From Brienomyrus brachyistius (taxonomy: Eukaryota > Chordata > Actinopteri > Osteoglossiformes > Mormyridae), in NCBI RefSeq assembly GCF_023856365.1, contig NW_026042692.1, positions 55,233-119,232 of the forward strand: 64,000 bases of DNA. The letters are read 5' to 3'. The notes beneath the pieces were generated by a model. It was not told the DNA's origin and searched no databases. It saw only the letters and a list, made by a program, of their open reading frames with translations. A program made the position numbers and the translations under genes. Position 1 is the stretch's first letter, and each line of letters starts with the position of its first letter. Positions 12,176-22,229 of this stretch are shown piece by piece.

Positions 12176-13330
12176 ATTGGCTACACTGCAGCTCCACTGT
12201 TTTGTTTGGCACCCCTGCATGTCCTGCATTGTGTGGGGAAAAAAGCTGAAGGCTGAGGAATGTTACATAACACAGCTAGAATGTAAAAACTCTCTCTGGT
12301 GTAATTCACTGCGTAAAACCAATGGTCCTAAGTGTGGTGTCTTCTTCATAACACTCCCTGATGTTTGTGTCCGTGACCATGAGATAGGGTGGCTGCTTTT
12401 CTTCCTTGCTTTCCTTGTATTCCTACGTTTCCTCCCCAGCCTTGGTTGGTAGGTCAGGCAGCATCACCTTGTTTTAATAGACCCAGGTGCAATTTATCTT
12501 GAAATTAGACTCAAGTGCAGAAAATGTTCTATCAGAAGTCTTTGACAATCTCTGAATTACACAGAAATCTGACTTCTTCTGAAGCTGTGAAATTGTTCAT
12601 CTGTATTTGCTGCATTGGTACTTGTTGATGTGCGTGTGCCCTGCTTAAGGAGTAAAGGGGAGATGACATGCAGAGCTAGTTTTCTGTAGTTTATTTTCTT
12701 TGTCTGAATAATAATATTCTCTTCATATAGGAACCCAGTCTCTGGCTGGAAATTTCTACAATAGAGCCATTTAGTTATTTCTAGAAAAATATTTAGAGCC
12801 AATGACCTGATGTCATAGTAACACAGGTCACTGTCCGTGGTGCTGAATTCTCTACTTGATGGGCTGGTGCTGAATGAATAGGCCAGGTGTCTGTGTGCTT
12901 CCACTGACTGGCACCCAGACATATAATGACTTTTAACAATGAAGGGGGAAAAGTCCAGACAGGAAATTAGTCAACAGTAATTAGTAATCAAATATAGTTC
13001 TCATTTATCATTATGTAAATTTCAAAAACCTTTTCTGACTATTAATCTGCACGTTGCAATAATTTAATATTAACTAACTTGCTGTAACGTAAAGTGAAAA
13101 ACAAGTTTTAAAACTAGCTGTGAAATTTTTGATGCTGTTGACCTGAATGTTGTTGCCAGAGCCTTAGGATACGTCTCTACACATAAGTGAGGGGATGGAT
13201 GCACTATTCTATGGAGGCTTCTGAAGAGAATTATTATCCCAAATTTAAATTGAGAGAGATGATTAATTCCTTTTTAATGCAGTCTGCCTTAAGAGCCCCT
13301 GTTCTGCCGTTGATCTTTTGCATGGATGCT
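12176..13330 (+). mobile_element. Gag/integrase LTR-element family C, partial copy 2
   Basis: Position 12176-12400 matches 57840-58080 reversed, and 12740-13300 matches 32505-33150 directly. It therefore belongs to the same family as the copies at 30.3-34 kb and 57.8-58.4 kb. Similarity to the 32.5-kb copy is lost just after 'ctgccgttgatc', where that copy begins its integrase-like exon. No intact frame is present. Confidence 0.6.
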
Positions 13331-14750
13331 ATCATGTATTAGTTTACTCTATGAAATTTAGTTTGAATTTTGATCACATGTCAAACTAAAGCATTTTGGA
13401 CTGGATTCCTGAGTTCTTTTTAACGCTGTTAAGTTACATTTTTATTTCAGCATAATTACAAGTTCCCGCAGGGAAGAAATAAGTCAGTTACTTAATAAAT
13501 GACTATAAAGTAGTTGCTGCAGTATATATTCCATAAATTTACTGAACTGGAGTTTTATGCATCCTTACAAAGTAATAACTGTATGTGTTCTTTAAGTATG
13601 AAAGAGTTTAGGACATTGTCACCTGCAGTGGACGGCCACGTGTCCCCATAATTATAACTTTAGATTATATTTCTGCATGACTGAGTATTCACTGAGTACC
13701 TGGTAGTGTTGGATGATATTTACGTCTCATATTTACCATTTATGTCAGTCTTCAAAGTGTGTGGATTATTAAGGTTGGTCTTGGTTGTTTTCTTCCCTGG
13801 AGAAACAGAAGTTTAATGCCATGATGCCACAGCAGCTCGCCGTTCCTGTCAGTACGGTGGAGGTAAGAGTTTGAAACATTCATCAGCCTGTCAGCTACGC
13901 ATCTCGCCTGGACATGGGACTCAGCTTTTATTCTTCCATAATACCGCTTAAGTACCTCACTCTACTCAATCTCAGTACTGTTTAAGGGTAAATAACTTTT
14001 GTCACTGACTGCCAGAGATTATGGCAATTAAATGGAAAATATGAAGCAGACATATGAAATACAGTGGGCTGTTTGCAGTAAGTTGGGCTTAGGGTTAGTA
14101 ATGGGGCTTTTTCCACTGACTTCTGCTTCTGTGCCCTTTCTTCACACTGCTGTTCAACTGTCCTCTTTATAGGAGGGAGGAGCAGCGCAAATGCAGCCGA
14201 CAGATATAAAGCCATGTGCTGGCAGCAGACGCTTCGCACCCCTTAATAGCATATCTGTTGCTGGTAAGACTGTCTGTGCTGCCGGTCATCTCAGTAACCA
14301 GGTGAAACTCCCCAGGCAAGATCAGGACAATGTTGTGTTGAGTTTCAGTGAGTTTCATGTGTGTAAAGCCAGTTTTGGGGTCAATGTGGAGCCTGGTCCA
14401 GTCATGAGCTGGGGAGACGTGACCAAGGCTGCACTGTTACTCTTGTGTGTCTTTTCATTCAAAACTCTTTTTTTTTTTATTTCCCCATAGTGTCCATCAT
14501 CTTGAGCAGCACCGGCTGTCATTTAGCACAAAAGATGCCTGTTCAGTTTTCCATCTGAACAAGGGCCCTCTGGACCCAGGTGTGCACTACATGAGCACTT
14601 TGTTCCTGACTCCTTATCAGCGTTTACATTTACACTCTCAGCCAGTCTTTAATCTGCAAAGTTACGAAGAGGATTTTTTCACTTTTCCCAAATTCCCTCT
14701 AAGTCTGTATTTTCACCTCTTGAATGCTGGGATTTGTAGGCCCAGCTCTT
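13331..14750. other. Intergenic, no known gene
   Basis: There is a TATA-like 'atataaag' near 14205. From 14405 a short frame begins MSWGDVTKAALLLLCVFSF, which looks like a signal peptide, but it stops at 14490 and leads into nothing recognisable. No conserved domain was seen. Confidence 0.3.
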
Positions 14751-14754
14751 CACC

Positions 14755-15060
14755 ATGTATAACAACATCACCCTCAACGCTAGAGAAACCAAGGAGCTGA
14801 TCCTGGACTTTCGCAAACGGATGACTCCCCAAAGTCCTATCTACATCGCAGAGGATGCTGTAGAGGCTTCAACAGCTTCCAGTTCCTCGGGCACACAGCT
14901 TCTGGCGGTCAAAGGCATCGTCTTCAGGTGCTGCCTCAGAAAAGCAAGCAGCACCTTGAGAGACTCTAGCCACCCAGCACTGTCACTTTTCACCTTCCAT
15001 CCATCCATCTGCACAAGCATTTCCAGATTTAGAGACAAGTTTCCTCCCCATTGCTGTTAA
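14755..15060 (+). mobile_element. Non-LTR retrotransposon fragment
   Basis: The translation LNARETKELILDFRKRM resembles the fish LINE reverse-transcriptase segment 'N--KTKE-I-DFR'. A nearby frame ends with SSTLRDSSHPALSLF, like the C-terminal 'RILRDPSHPAH-LF' block. The intervening region is scrambled. The piece is short and inactive. Confidence 0.5.
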
Positions 15061-15509
15061 CCAGCCAGTGACGCTGACATTTCCTCACACTGCCACTGTT
15101 ACCTCATTCTGTACTGTTACTGTGTCTGTCTATGCTGGTGCCATTACTTTAATTTTATTTATATAGTATTATCACTGGTTATACTGTTGAGGTGCAACTA
15201 CAGACAATTTTTCTTTGAATTAATCTAGCGACTATTTTCCCAAGCTGTTGATTCATCAAAACTATTATTTTTCCTCCAGAAAATCAGATTGACCGTTTAA
15301 GTTAATATTATTTTAAGAACAACACAAACTACGTCATTGCGGGGTTTTAGATAATGGACACTATACAGATATTTTTTTCGCCCACCATTCAATAAGCAGA
15401 TAAGTAACTTGTCTAAAATATTTAGATTTGTATTGTGATCCCCAAAAGTTAGTAATCTGTATAAAATCAGTGTATTTTTGTTTTTTAAATTTGATTCTGT
15501 AAATCAATG
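15061..15509. other. Intergenic, no gene recognised
   Basis: AT-rich; nothing was recognised up to the start of the Tc1 element. Confidence 0.35.
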
Positions 15510-16682
15510 TACACTGAACAAAAATATAAACGCAACACTTTTGTTTTTGCTCCCATTTTTCATGAGATGGACTTAAAGATCTACAATTCATTCCAGATAC
15601 ACAATATTACCATTTCTCTCAAACATTTCTCACAAATCAGTCTAAATGTGTGATAGTGAGCACTTCTGCTTTGCTGAGATAATCCATCCCACCTCACAGG
15701 TGTGCCACATCAAGATGCTGATCTGACATCATGGGTAGTGCACAGGTGTACCTTATACTGCCCACAATAAAAGGCCACCCTGGAATGTGCAGTTTTGTCT
15801 CACAGCAAAATGCCACAGATGCCACAAGCATTGAGGGAGCGTGCAATTGGCATGCTGACAGCAGGAATGTCAACCAGATCTGTTGCTCGTGCATTGAATG
15901 TTCATTTCTCAACCATAAGCCGTCTCCAAAGGCGTTTCAGAGAATATGGCAGTACATCCAACCGGCCTCACAACCGCAGACCACGTGTAAGCACACCAGC
16001 CCAGGACCTCCACATCCAGCAGGTTCACCTCCAAGATCGTCTGAGACCAGCCACTCAGACAGATGATGCACGGCCCCATGTTGCAAGGATCTGTACACAG
16101 TTCTTGGAAGCTGAAAATGTCCCAGTTCTTGCATGGCCAGCATACTCACCGGACATGTCACCCGTTGAGCATGTTTGGGATGTGCTTGACCGGCGTATAC
16201 GACAGCGTGTACCAGTTCCCACTAATATCCAACAACTTCGCACAGCCATTGAAGAGGAGTGGACCAACATTCCACAGGCCACAATTGACAATCTGATAAA
16301 CTCTATGCGAAGAAGATGTGTTGCATTGTATGAGGCAAATGGTGGTCACACCAGATACTGACCGGTTCTGAGTCCCCAGACCCCCAATAAAGCAAAAAAC
16401 TGCACATTCCAGGGTGGCCATTTATTGTGGGCAGTATAAGGTACACCTGTGCACTACCCATGATGTCAGATCAGCATCTTGATGTGGCACACCTGTGAGG
16501 TGGGATGGATTATCTCAGCAAAGCAGAAGTGCTCACTATCACACATTTAGACTGATTTGTGAGAAATGTTTGAGAGAAATGGTAATATTGTGTATCTGGA
16601 ATGAATTGTAGGTCTTTAAGTCCATCTCATGAAAAATGGGAGCAGAAACAAGAGTGTTGCGTTTATATTTTTGTTCAGTATA
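15510..16682 (+). mobile_element. Internally deleted Tc1-like transposon with ~285-bp inverted repeats
   Basis: The left end (CTGAACAAAAATATAAACG from 15514) and right end (its reverse complement up to 16678) are flanked by TA. The inverted similarity continues inward for about 285 bp to roughly 15797 and 16398, with few mismatches. Inside is one frame encoding the two ends of a transposase. The arms are long for a Tc1 element, and the similarity of the two arms suggests recent activity. Confidence 0.9.
15810..16361 (+). CDS. Tc1-like transposase, in-frame deletion derivative
   Basis: 183 residues from the first ATG, against roughly 340 for a full Tc1 transposase. The N-terminus has a helix-turn-helix (RERAIGMLTAGMSTRSVARALNV-FSTISRL) and the basic linker RPHNRRPRVS. 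The sequence then jumps to TDDARPHVAR, around the second catalytic Asp, and AWPAYSPDMSPVEHVWD, the third catalytic acidic residue. The first catalytic Asp region is deleted, yet the frame stays open to a normal C-terminus. The DNA-binding half could still bind the ends while cleavage is impossible. It could act as a repressor, or simply be a decaying copy. Confidence 0.75.
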   Translation: MPQMPQALRERAIGMLTAGMSTRSVARALNVHFSTISRLQRRFREYGSTSNRPHNRRPRVSTPAQDLHIQQVHLQDRLRPATQTDDARPHVARICTQFLEAENVPVLAWPAYSPDMSPVEHVWDVLDRRIRQRVPVPTNIQQLRTAIEEEWTNIPQATIDNLINSMRRRCVALYEANGGHTRY

Positions 16683-17816
16683 GAATAAGCCCAGATTTTA
16701 ACCTAAAAATTTTCCTCAAATGTTTATTCAGTGGAGATAAGTACAACCTCTAAAGATAGGCCTACACCCGTTTTGGCAGTGTCTCCGGATCCCATGACAA
16801 ATAATGCCTTCAGTACATCCTCCTCAACCCACACTGAAAGCAGAAGTGCTATGGGCTTTGCAAACGGTTTGCCGACATCACTCCTATACGTCCAATGATG
16901 ACATTCACACCGTCTCCAGGGTGATGTTCCCTGACTCGCAGGGTCACTTGTGGTAAAGATAAAACCGCTTTTCTTGCGCGATTTGGACTCGCTCCATATA
17001 TTAAAAGGGAGCTTCGTTGTCATGTTTGACGTAAGTATGAACAGGACCATCAAAAGAAAACAACTGGATGTGCATGTCAGGTATTGGGTGAATTATGAGA
17101 ATGGCTCTCGAGTGCAGTCCTGGTTCTGGGATCACAGTACATGAGCCACTCCACCGCTGAAGACTTACTGGAGAAGTTTAAGGTAAGCCATTCAATAACA
17201 TTTAAACTCATTAACGAACCCATGATTTTTAAATATCCATGGTTTATCTTTACATGTGTTTAAATGGGAGAACCATATTTATTGGTAAGCATATTTTAAA
17301 GATTTTATTGCTGCTTCATGGCTTTTGCTGCAAAAAAAATAGTTCATTGAGGAAATAGAATGTTTAAGTGTTGTGTAGCAACATGTACAGCTGTTGTACA
17401 GGCAAAAACTCTGGCTCAGTCCAAAGGAGGTGGATATAGGAATGGCTGTCATCAAGGTGGGACTTCTGTGAATTCACTGGTATCTTTACATACAAATGTA
17501 TCAAACAATTGTGAAGTAAAAAATATGTGAATAACATGGAGTTTGAGCTGGTTTGATATGTACAGCTGAGGTAGTGTTAACCTTGGGCTGAGTGTGCAGA
17601 AAGATTCTGGAAATTTGACAAACCATCTTTTTGTCAGAGACAGTCAGGAGCCAAAGGCAGTGGAAGTGACCTTGGTGTCCTTCAGATTAAAAAAAATTGC
17701 CAGATTGTGCTCTCAAAAATGTGCAAAAAGGCCTTGGATAAATGCCCTCTGAAGTACTCGATTGTACATGAGATGACGTGCTTGGACCCAAACAAAATGC
17801 ACACCAGCCAGATAAC

Positions 17817-18103
17817 TGTCATGCCCGGCTCGTCCGCTCCTCGTGTGTGCCACGCCCCCTAATTACCCACGTGTGATTTCCTGATCCTGCCCAGTCGTGT
17901 CTTGTTTCCTGCTGCCTTGTTCTGTGTATTTAAGTCCTGGTCTCCCCAGTTTGCTTTGTCTGTCATTAATGTCTGATGTTCGTAAGCGTGAGCTGTTTCC
18001 CGGTCCCTGTCCTCGTATTAAACTCCCGTTTGCCCCGTATTCCTGCTTCCTGCTTGCCTGCTTGCCCGCACGATCGCCGCTTCACCCGTACCCGATCGTG
18101 ACA
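17817..18103 (+). repeat. 5' LTR
   Basis: The LTR carries a TATA-like TATTTAAG at 17927-17934 and the motif GTCTGTCATT 31 bp downstream (17958). ATTAAA at 18017-18022 is a candidate polyadenylation signal. It starts TG and ends CA. Confidence 0.92.
17927..17967 (+). promoter_or_regulatory. LTR promoter: TATA-like box and predicted start
   Basis: TATTTAAG begins 31 bp upstream of GTCTGTCATT, the usual TATA-to-start distance. That start motif is conserved in the solo LTR at 38832 and, with one or two changes, in the copies at 57.5 kb and 29.9 kb. Confidence 0.6.
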
Positions 18104-18104
18104 G

Positions 18105-18114
18105 AATGACAGAC
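18105..18114 (+). promoter_or_regulatory. Primer-binding site, self-priming type
   Basis: AATGACAGAC lies one base after the LTR and is the exact reverse complement of GTCTGTCATT at the predicted RNA 5' end (17958-17967). In the Tf1/sushi group the first bases of the transcript fold back onto the primer site in this way. No TGG-type tRNA primer site is present here. The site overlaps the start of the ORF. Confidence 0.65.
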
Positions 18115-19914
18115 CACAAAAGGAAAGGCCCCCGGAGAAGGAGGAGAGGACCGGAGGAGACGATCCGCCTGGGAGCCTGTTCGCTCTCCCGGCTATGGAT
18201 CACTTCGGAGGAGAATGAGAGGGAAGTACCCGCTCTACCTCCAGCCCGGAAGCTGACCACACACTACCCCGATCCCGTGTGGAAGTACTGGCTCTCCAGT
18301 GAGGATGAGGACGAGGAGCCCTTCCTCTACCCTTACCCGGAGCCGATCCTTTCACCGCCTGTTTCTCAGGACATCGCACCACCTCTCGCCGCCGCTGGGC
18401 GCCGGAGAAGGAGGAGGAGACCGGCGATTGCCTGTCCCGAGGAGCTCCCTCCGTTAACGCCCACGGACACACAGCTCTCTCCCCCTGCAGTAACCACCCC
18501 GGAGGCGCTGCCCGCGCCTCACTTAGGGAAGCCGGTGAACTGCGCCTCCCAGTTCTTTGCCCTCCAGGGGTTGTTCTGGAGGATCTGGGGGGAACTGGTC
18601 CCTCCAGTAAGTCCGGAGGTAGCGGGGCTAGCGGAGCGACTCCAGAGGAGCTTTGCAGCATTTACTCCCGCTTCCGACCCCGAGGAGCTGGTGAGTATGG
18701 CAGAGGACGTGCGGCAGCTCTTACTGCTCCAGAGGGCTGCAGTCCCCGCTCCCGTGCAGCCGCCATTGGCGGCGGACCCCGCTCCCGTGCAGCCGCCATT
18801 GCCGGCGGACCCCGCTCCCGTGCAGCCGCCATTGCCGGCGGACCCCGCTCCCGTGCAGCCGCCATTGCCGGCGGACCCCGCTCCCGTGCAGCCGCCGCCG
18901 CCTGCGCAGCCGCCTTCGCTGCCCCCACTGCAGCCACCTGCAGCTCCAGGGCAGGCGCCCCCACTGCAGCCACCTGCAGCTTCAGGGCAGGCGCCCCCAC
19001 TGCAGCCACCTGCAGCTCCAGGGCAGGCGCCCCCACTGCAGCCACCTGCAGCTCCAGGGCAGGCGCCCCCACTGCAGCCAGCTCCTGTTCCTGACCGCGT
19101 TCCTGTTCCTGACCGCGTTCCAGTTCCTGACCGCGCTCCAGTTCCTGCAGAGGCGCCCCCTCTGCAGCCGCCTGCTGCAGCTCCCGGGCAGGCGCCCCCT
19201 CTGCAGCCGCCTGCTGCAGCTCCCGGGCAGGCGCCCCCTCTGCAGCCGCCTGCTGCAGCTCCCGGGCAGGCGCCCCCTCTGCAGCCGCCTGCTGCAGCTC
19301 CCGGGCAGGCGCCCCCTCTGCAGCCAGCTCCTGTTCCTGACCGCGCTCCAGTTCCTGACCGCGCTCCAGTTCCTGCAGAGGCGCCCCCTCTGCAGCCGCC
19401 TGCTGCAGCTCCCGGGCCGGCGCCCCCACTGCAGCCACCTCCAGTTCCTGACCGTGCTGCAGCTCCCGGGCAGGCGCCCCCACTGCAGCCACCTCCAGTT
19501 CCTGACCGCGCTCCAGTTCCTGACCGCGCTCCAGTTCCTGACCGCGCTCCAGTTCCTGACCGCGCTCCAGTTCCTGCAGAGGCGCCCCCTCTGCAGCCGC
19601 CTGCTGCAGCTCCAGGGCAGGCGCCCCCTCTGCAGCCGCCTGCTGCAGCTCCAGGGCAGGCGCCCCCACTGCAGCCGCCTGCTGCAGCTCCAGGGCAGGC
19701 GCCCCCTGACCGCGCTCCAAGTCCTGACCGCGCTCCAGCGGCTCCCGGGCCAGCTGACCGCGCTCCAGTCCCTGACCGCGCTCCAGTCCCTGACCGCGCT
19801 CCAGAGGCGCCCCCTCCGCCTGCAGCAGCTCCAGCTCCTGTCCCTTCTCCTCCAGTGACTTTGTCTCTCTCACCCCGGCGAATTCGACCCCGACCTGGGG
19901 TCTGTGTCCCGTAA
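18106..19914 (+). CDS. Proline-rich repeat protein of the non-autonomous LTR element
   Basis: 602 residues, starting three bases after the 5' LTR. Residues 1-20 are basic (KRKGPRRRRRG). About 60-90 is acidic/aromatic (SSEDEDEEPFLYPYPEP). There is a second Arg cluster near 100. About 143-210 looks like a compact helical region (CASQFFALQGLFWRIWGEL ... SMAEDVRQLLLLQ). From about 213 to 590 it is almost wholly repeats of PAPVQPPLPAD, PLQPPAAAPGQAP and VPDRAP. The function is unknown. The position is that of gag, and the basic N-terminus could bind RNA, but no capsid or zinc-knuckle motif is visible. An overlapping C-rich frame at 19904-20731 runs into the 3' LTR and is probably chance. A shortened relative lies at 57230-57540. 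Confidence 0.7.
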   Translation: MTDHKRKGPRRRRRGPEETIRLGACSLSRLWITSEENEREVPALPPARKLTTHYPDPVWKYWLSSEDEDEEPFLYPYPEPILSPPVSQDIAPPLAAAGRRRRRRRPAIACPEELPPLTPTDTQLSPPAVTTPEALPAPHLGKPVNCASQFFALQGLFWRIWGELVPPVSPEVAGLAERLQRSFAAFTPASDPEELVSMAEDVRQLLLLQRAAVPAPVQPPLAADPAPVQPPLPADPAPVQPPLPADPAPVQPPLPADPAPVQPPPPAQPPSLPPLQPPAAPGQAPPLQPPAASGQAPPLQPPAAPGQAPPLQPPAAPGQAPPLQPAPVPDRVPVPDRVPVPDRAPVPAEAPPLQPPAAAPGQAPPLQPPAAAPGQAPPLQPPAAAPGQAPPLQPPAAAPGQAPPLQPAPVPDRAPVPDRAPVPAEAPPLQPPAAAPGPAPPLQPPPVPDRAAAPGQAPPLQPPPVPDRAPVPDRAPVPDRAPVPDRAPVPAEAPPLQPPAAAPGQAPPLQPPAAAPGQAPPLQPPAAAPGQAPPDRAPSPDRAPAAPGPADRAPVPDRAPVPDRAPEAPPPPAAAPAPVPSPPVTLSLSPRRIRPRPGVCVP

Positions 19915-20685
19915 AGGGAGGGGACACAGACGCAGGGCTGGGGTCCCGCCCGCCCTGCCCCCTGGCTCGCCCTGCCTCGCCTGCGCTGGGGCTCGGTTGG
20001 CGCCTGCGGGTCCCTCTCCGGTGCCTCGTCGCCCTGCCTCGCTCCCCTCTCCGGGTCCTGGTCGGTCGCCTGCGGGGCCCCTACCTCCGGCCCTCCCCCG
20101 GACATCGCCGCCTGCTGCGGCTCCCCCCTCCTCCGTGCCTTCGCCCTGGCCCCTTCCAGCTCCCTCGTCCCCTTCCCTGGTGCTCCCTCCTGCTCCCTCC
20201 CTGGCCCCTCCGCGGGTCCCTCGCCCTGTCTCCTCTGCCCCTTCTCGGTCCCCTCCGGCTCCGGCCTCCCGGCCGCCTGCGGCCCCTCCGGCTGCCGCCC
20301 GTCGCCCGCTGGGGCTCCCACGGGCTCCCCTTTGTTCCCCCGCCTTCTCTCCCTTCTCTCCTGCCCTGGTCCCTCCTTTGTTTGCTCCTCCTCCTGTCTT
20401 TCCTCCTTTCTCCATTCCTGGTTTCCCGTCGTTCCCTCCCGTCACTCCCGCTCCTTGTGTTCCGCCTGTTCCCTCTGTTTCTCCCTTCCTGATCTGTCTG
20501 TCTGCCTTCCCATCCCTTTGTCAGCTCTTGTCGCACGTCTTGTCCCTGGCTTTGTTTTGTGCTTCGGTCCTGTTTCCCGTCGTGCGTAAATTCTGTTCTT
20601 GTTTTCCAGGTCCTGTTCTGCCTCGTCCCGTCCGTCGCCCCCTTCCTTGGCGCGCCCGGTGTAGCGCGCCTTTGGGGGGGGGTTC

Positions 20686-20969
20686 TGTCATGCCCGGCTC
20701 GTCCGCTCCTCGTGTGTGCCACGCCCCCTAATTACCCACGTGTGATTTCCTGATCCTGCCCAGTCGTGTCTTGTTTCCTGCTGCCTTGTTCTGTGTATTT
20801 AAGTCCTGGTCTCCCCAGTTTGCTTTGTCTGTCATTAATGTCTGATGTTCGTAAGCGTGAGCTGTTTCCCGGTCCCTGTCCTCGTATTAAACTCCCGTTT
20901 GCCCCGTATTCCTGCTTCCTGCTTGCCTGCTTGCCCGCATCGCCGCTTCACCCGTACCCGATCGTGACA
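20686..20969 (+). repeat. 3' LTR
   Basis: Nearly identical to the 5' LTR. The clearest difference is a few bases missing near 20940 ('gcatcgcc' versus 'gcacgatcgcc'). It is preceded by nine Gs (20674-20682) and followed by the ATAAC target duplication. Confidence 0.92.
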
Positions 20970-21126
20970 ATAACTGCCAGCAGAAAAGGAGAAATCTCAT
21001 GCAGAAGTTTGCGCAGGAGAATCGGTTGGCAGGCAGGATATCTGCTGGTAAATCATAGGATAAGAATAGGATAGTTCAGAATATTATTTTTAAATTATGC
21101 TTTTCTTTTTTCACATCTAACTGAAT

Positions 21127-21436
21127 CAGGGACGGATTACAAACCGGGTTAGCGGGGCCGCTGCCCAGGGGCCCTTGGGGTGCAGGGGGCCCGTGGGCCC
21201 CAAGCCCAAAACAATTTGCAACGCTTATCAGCAATGTATTTTCGTTTGTCTATTTTAGAGGGCCTACATTCTTTGATCCTCTGCCTACAAGGTCCCCTGA
21301 CCCTATAGGGAGGGTGTTTGGCTGCCAAGGGCCCTTGACTTGTGGTGGTTGTGGTGGTGGTGCAGGTGGTGGTGGTGGGGGGGGGGCCTCGCGAACGTTT
21401 TACCCAGGGGCCCACACAACCCATAATCCGTCCCTG
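21127..21436 (+). mobile_element. hAT-type MITE with 8-bp target duplication
   Basis: The ends are CAGGGACGGATTA and its inverse. AACTGAAT flanks both sides (21119-21126 and 21437-21444), the 8-bp duplication typical of hAT. The 310-bp interior is non-coding with a G/T-rich tract near 21340-21390. It lies in an intron-like gap of the transposase-derived gene. Confidence 0.9.
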
Positions 21437-22229
21437 AACTGAATAGTGTTAACACGTAGATTTTAGCAGTATTTAGAAGACCGACTCTTGGTGTTTGAAA
21501 AGAAGCATCAGCCCAGTTATATTTTCTTTGATGAGCCTAGAGATATCTCAAGATTAAATTAAAATGATTGCACATTTATGGTATCATAGGAAAATTGGGT
21601 TATAAATCACTTTCCTATTCTACATGTGATTCTGTGTATTGACATTGTTGATCTGCATCTAATCTACTGTAATTAATGTAATTACAGGTGATGCAATATC
21701 CCAGCAGTCTGATAATCACCTGCACAATGAGGCAAAAGGCTTGGATTTTATATCCTTCATTCCTTCAGCACCATCCAAAGTTGATGTCTTTTTACATCAA
21801 AAAGTTAGTGGGCCTTATCCTGACCTCTGGATGTTCTGCAAGAACTTGCTGCTGCTGTCCTATGGGCAAGCCGAAGTGGAACGAATAGAGGTGGAGACCT
21901 GCAACTTATCAGAGGAAACAGTTGTTGCACAGAGGCTTATATGCGACCATGTCAGAGTGTGTGGGGGAGCAACCAAAGCGCCTCTGACCAAAGGTGAAAG
22001 ATGAGCGAAAAGCAAAAAAGAAAACTTGAGGAACTCAAGAGGAAGAGAGTCTCACTGGAAAGTGTATGTGAGAGTTTACAAAAGGATGCTGAGCACATGG
22101 CAGAGGAAGCAGAGAGTGCTGCTGGAACCAAAAGGGCAACATTACTTACCAAGTCCAATACTCTGAGCCGACGAGCGAAGGAGGAGAAAGAGCAGTTGGT
22201 GGTCTTAAATGCAGATACTGAAGAATAGG

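Larger units (their letters stand above)
17817..20969 (+). mobile_element. Complete non-autonomous LTR retrotransposon with proline-rich ORF
   Basis: It is bounded by 287- and 284-bp LTRs (17817-18103 and 20686-20969) that start TGTCATGCC and end GATCGTGACA. They differ mainly by a 3-4-base indel. ATAAC flanks both ends (17812-17816 and 20970-20974), a 5-bp target duplication. The interior (~2.6 kb) holds a 602-codon proline-rich ORF and C-rich sequence, a run of nine Gs just before the 3' LTR as a possible polypurine tract, and no protease, reverse transcriptase, RNase H or integrase. It must be mobilised in trans, probably by a Gypsy-type element. It sits inside an exon of the transposase-derived gene. 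Confidence 0.9.
16920..22228 (+). pseudogene. Multi-exon transposase-derived (hAT-like) gene, decayed
   Basis: Exon-like pieces appear in order. About 16945-17182 gives KDKTAFLARFGLAPYIKREL, then LDVHVRYWV and, in another frame, LGSQYMSHSTAEDLLEKFK at a splice donor. About 17640-17816 gives LDKCPLKYSIVHEMTCLDPNKM. About 20975-21050 gives QQKRRNLMQKFAQENRLAGRISAG plus a donor. About 21688-21990 gives FCKNLLLLSYGQAEVERIEVE---VVAQRLICDHV. About 22001-22228 is a coiled-coil tail. The family is multi-copy in teleosts and has a hAT-style 'ERGFS' block near the C-terminus. Here the residues after AEVER are missing. Frameshifts near 17125 and 21990 and the LTR insertion at 17817 break it. Confidence 0.65.

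Noticed and set aside
14405..14490. Signal-peptide-like start of a receptor
   Set aside because: It stops after 28 codons, and the next exon-like stretch has no domain.
19904..20731. 275-codon Pro/Ser-rich frame overlapping the end of the proline-rich ORF
   Set aside because: The C/T-rich strand creates it and it runs into the 3' LTR. A frameshift-expressed product cannot be excluded, but nothing supports it.
17817..20969. DNA transposon or processed gene duplication for the proline-rich ORF
   Set aside because: TG/CA-bounded direct repeats with a 5-bp target duplication identify an LTR retrotransposon.
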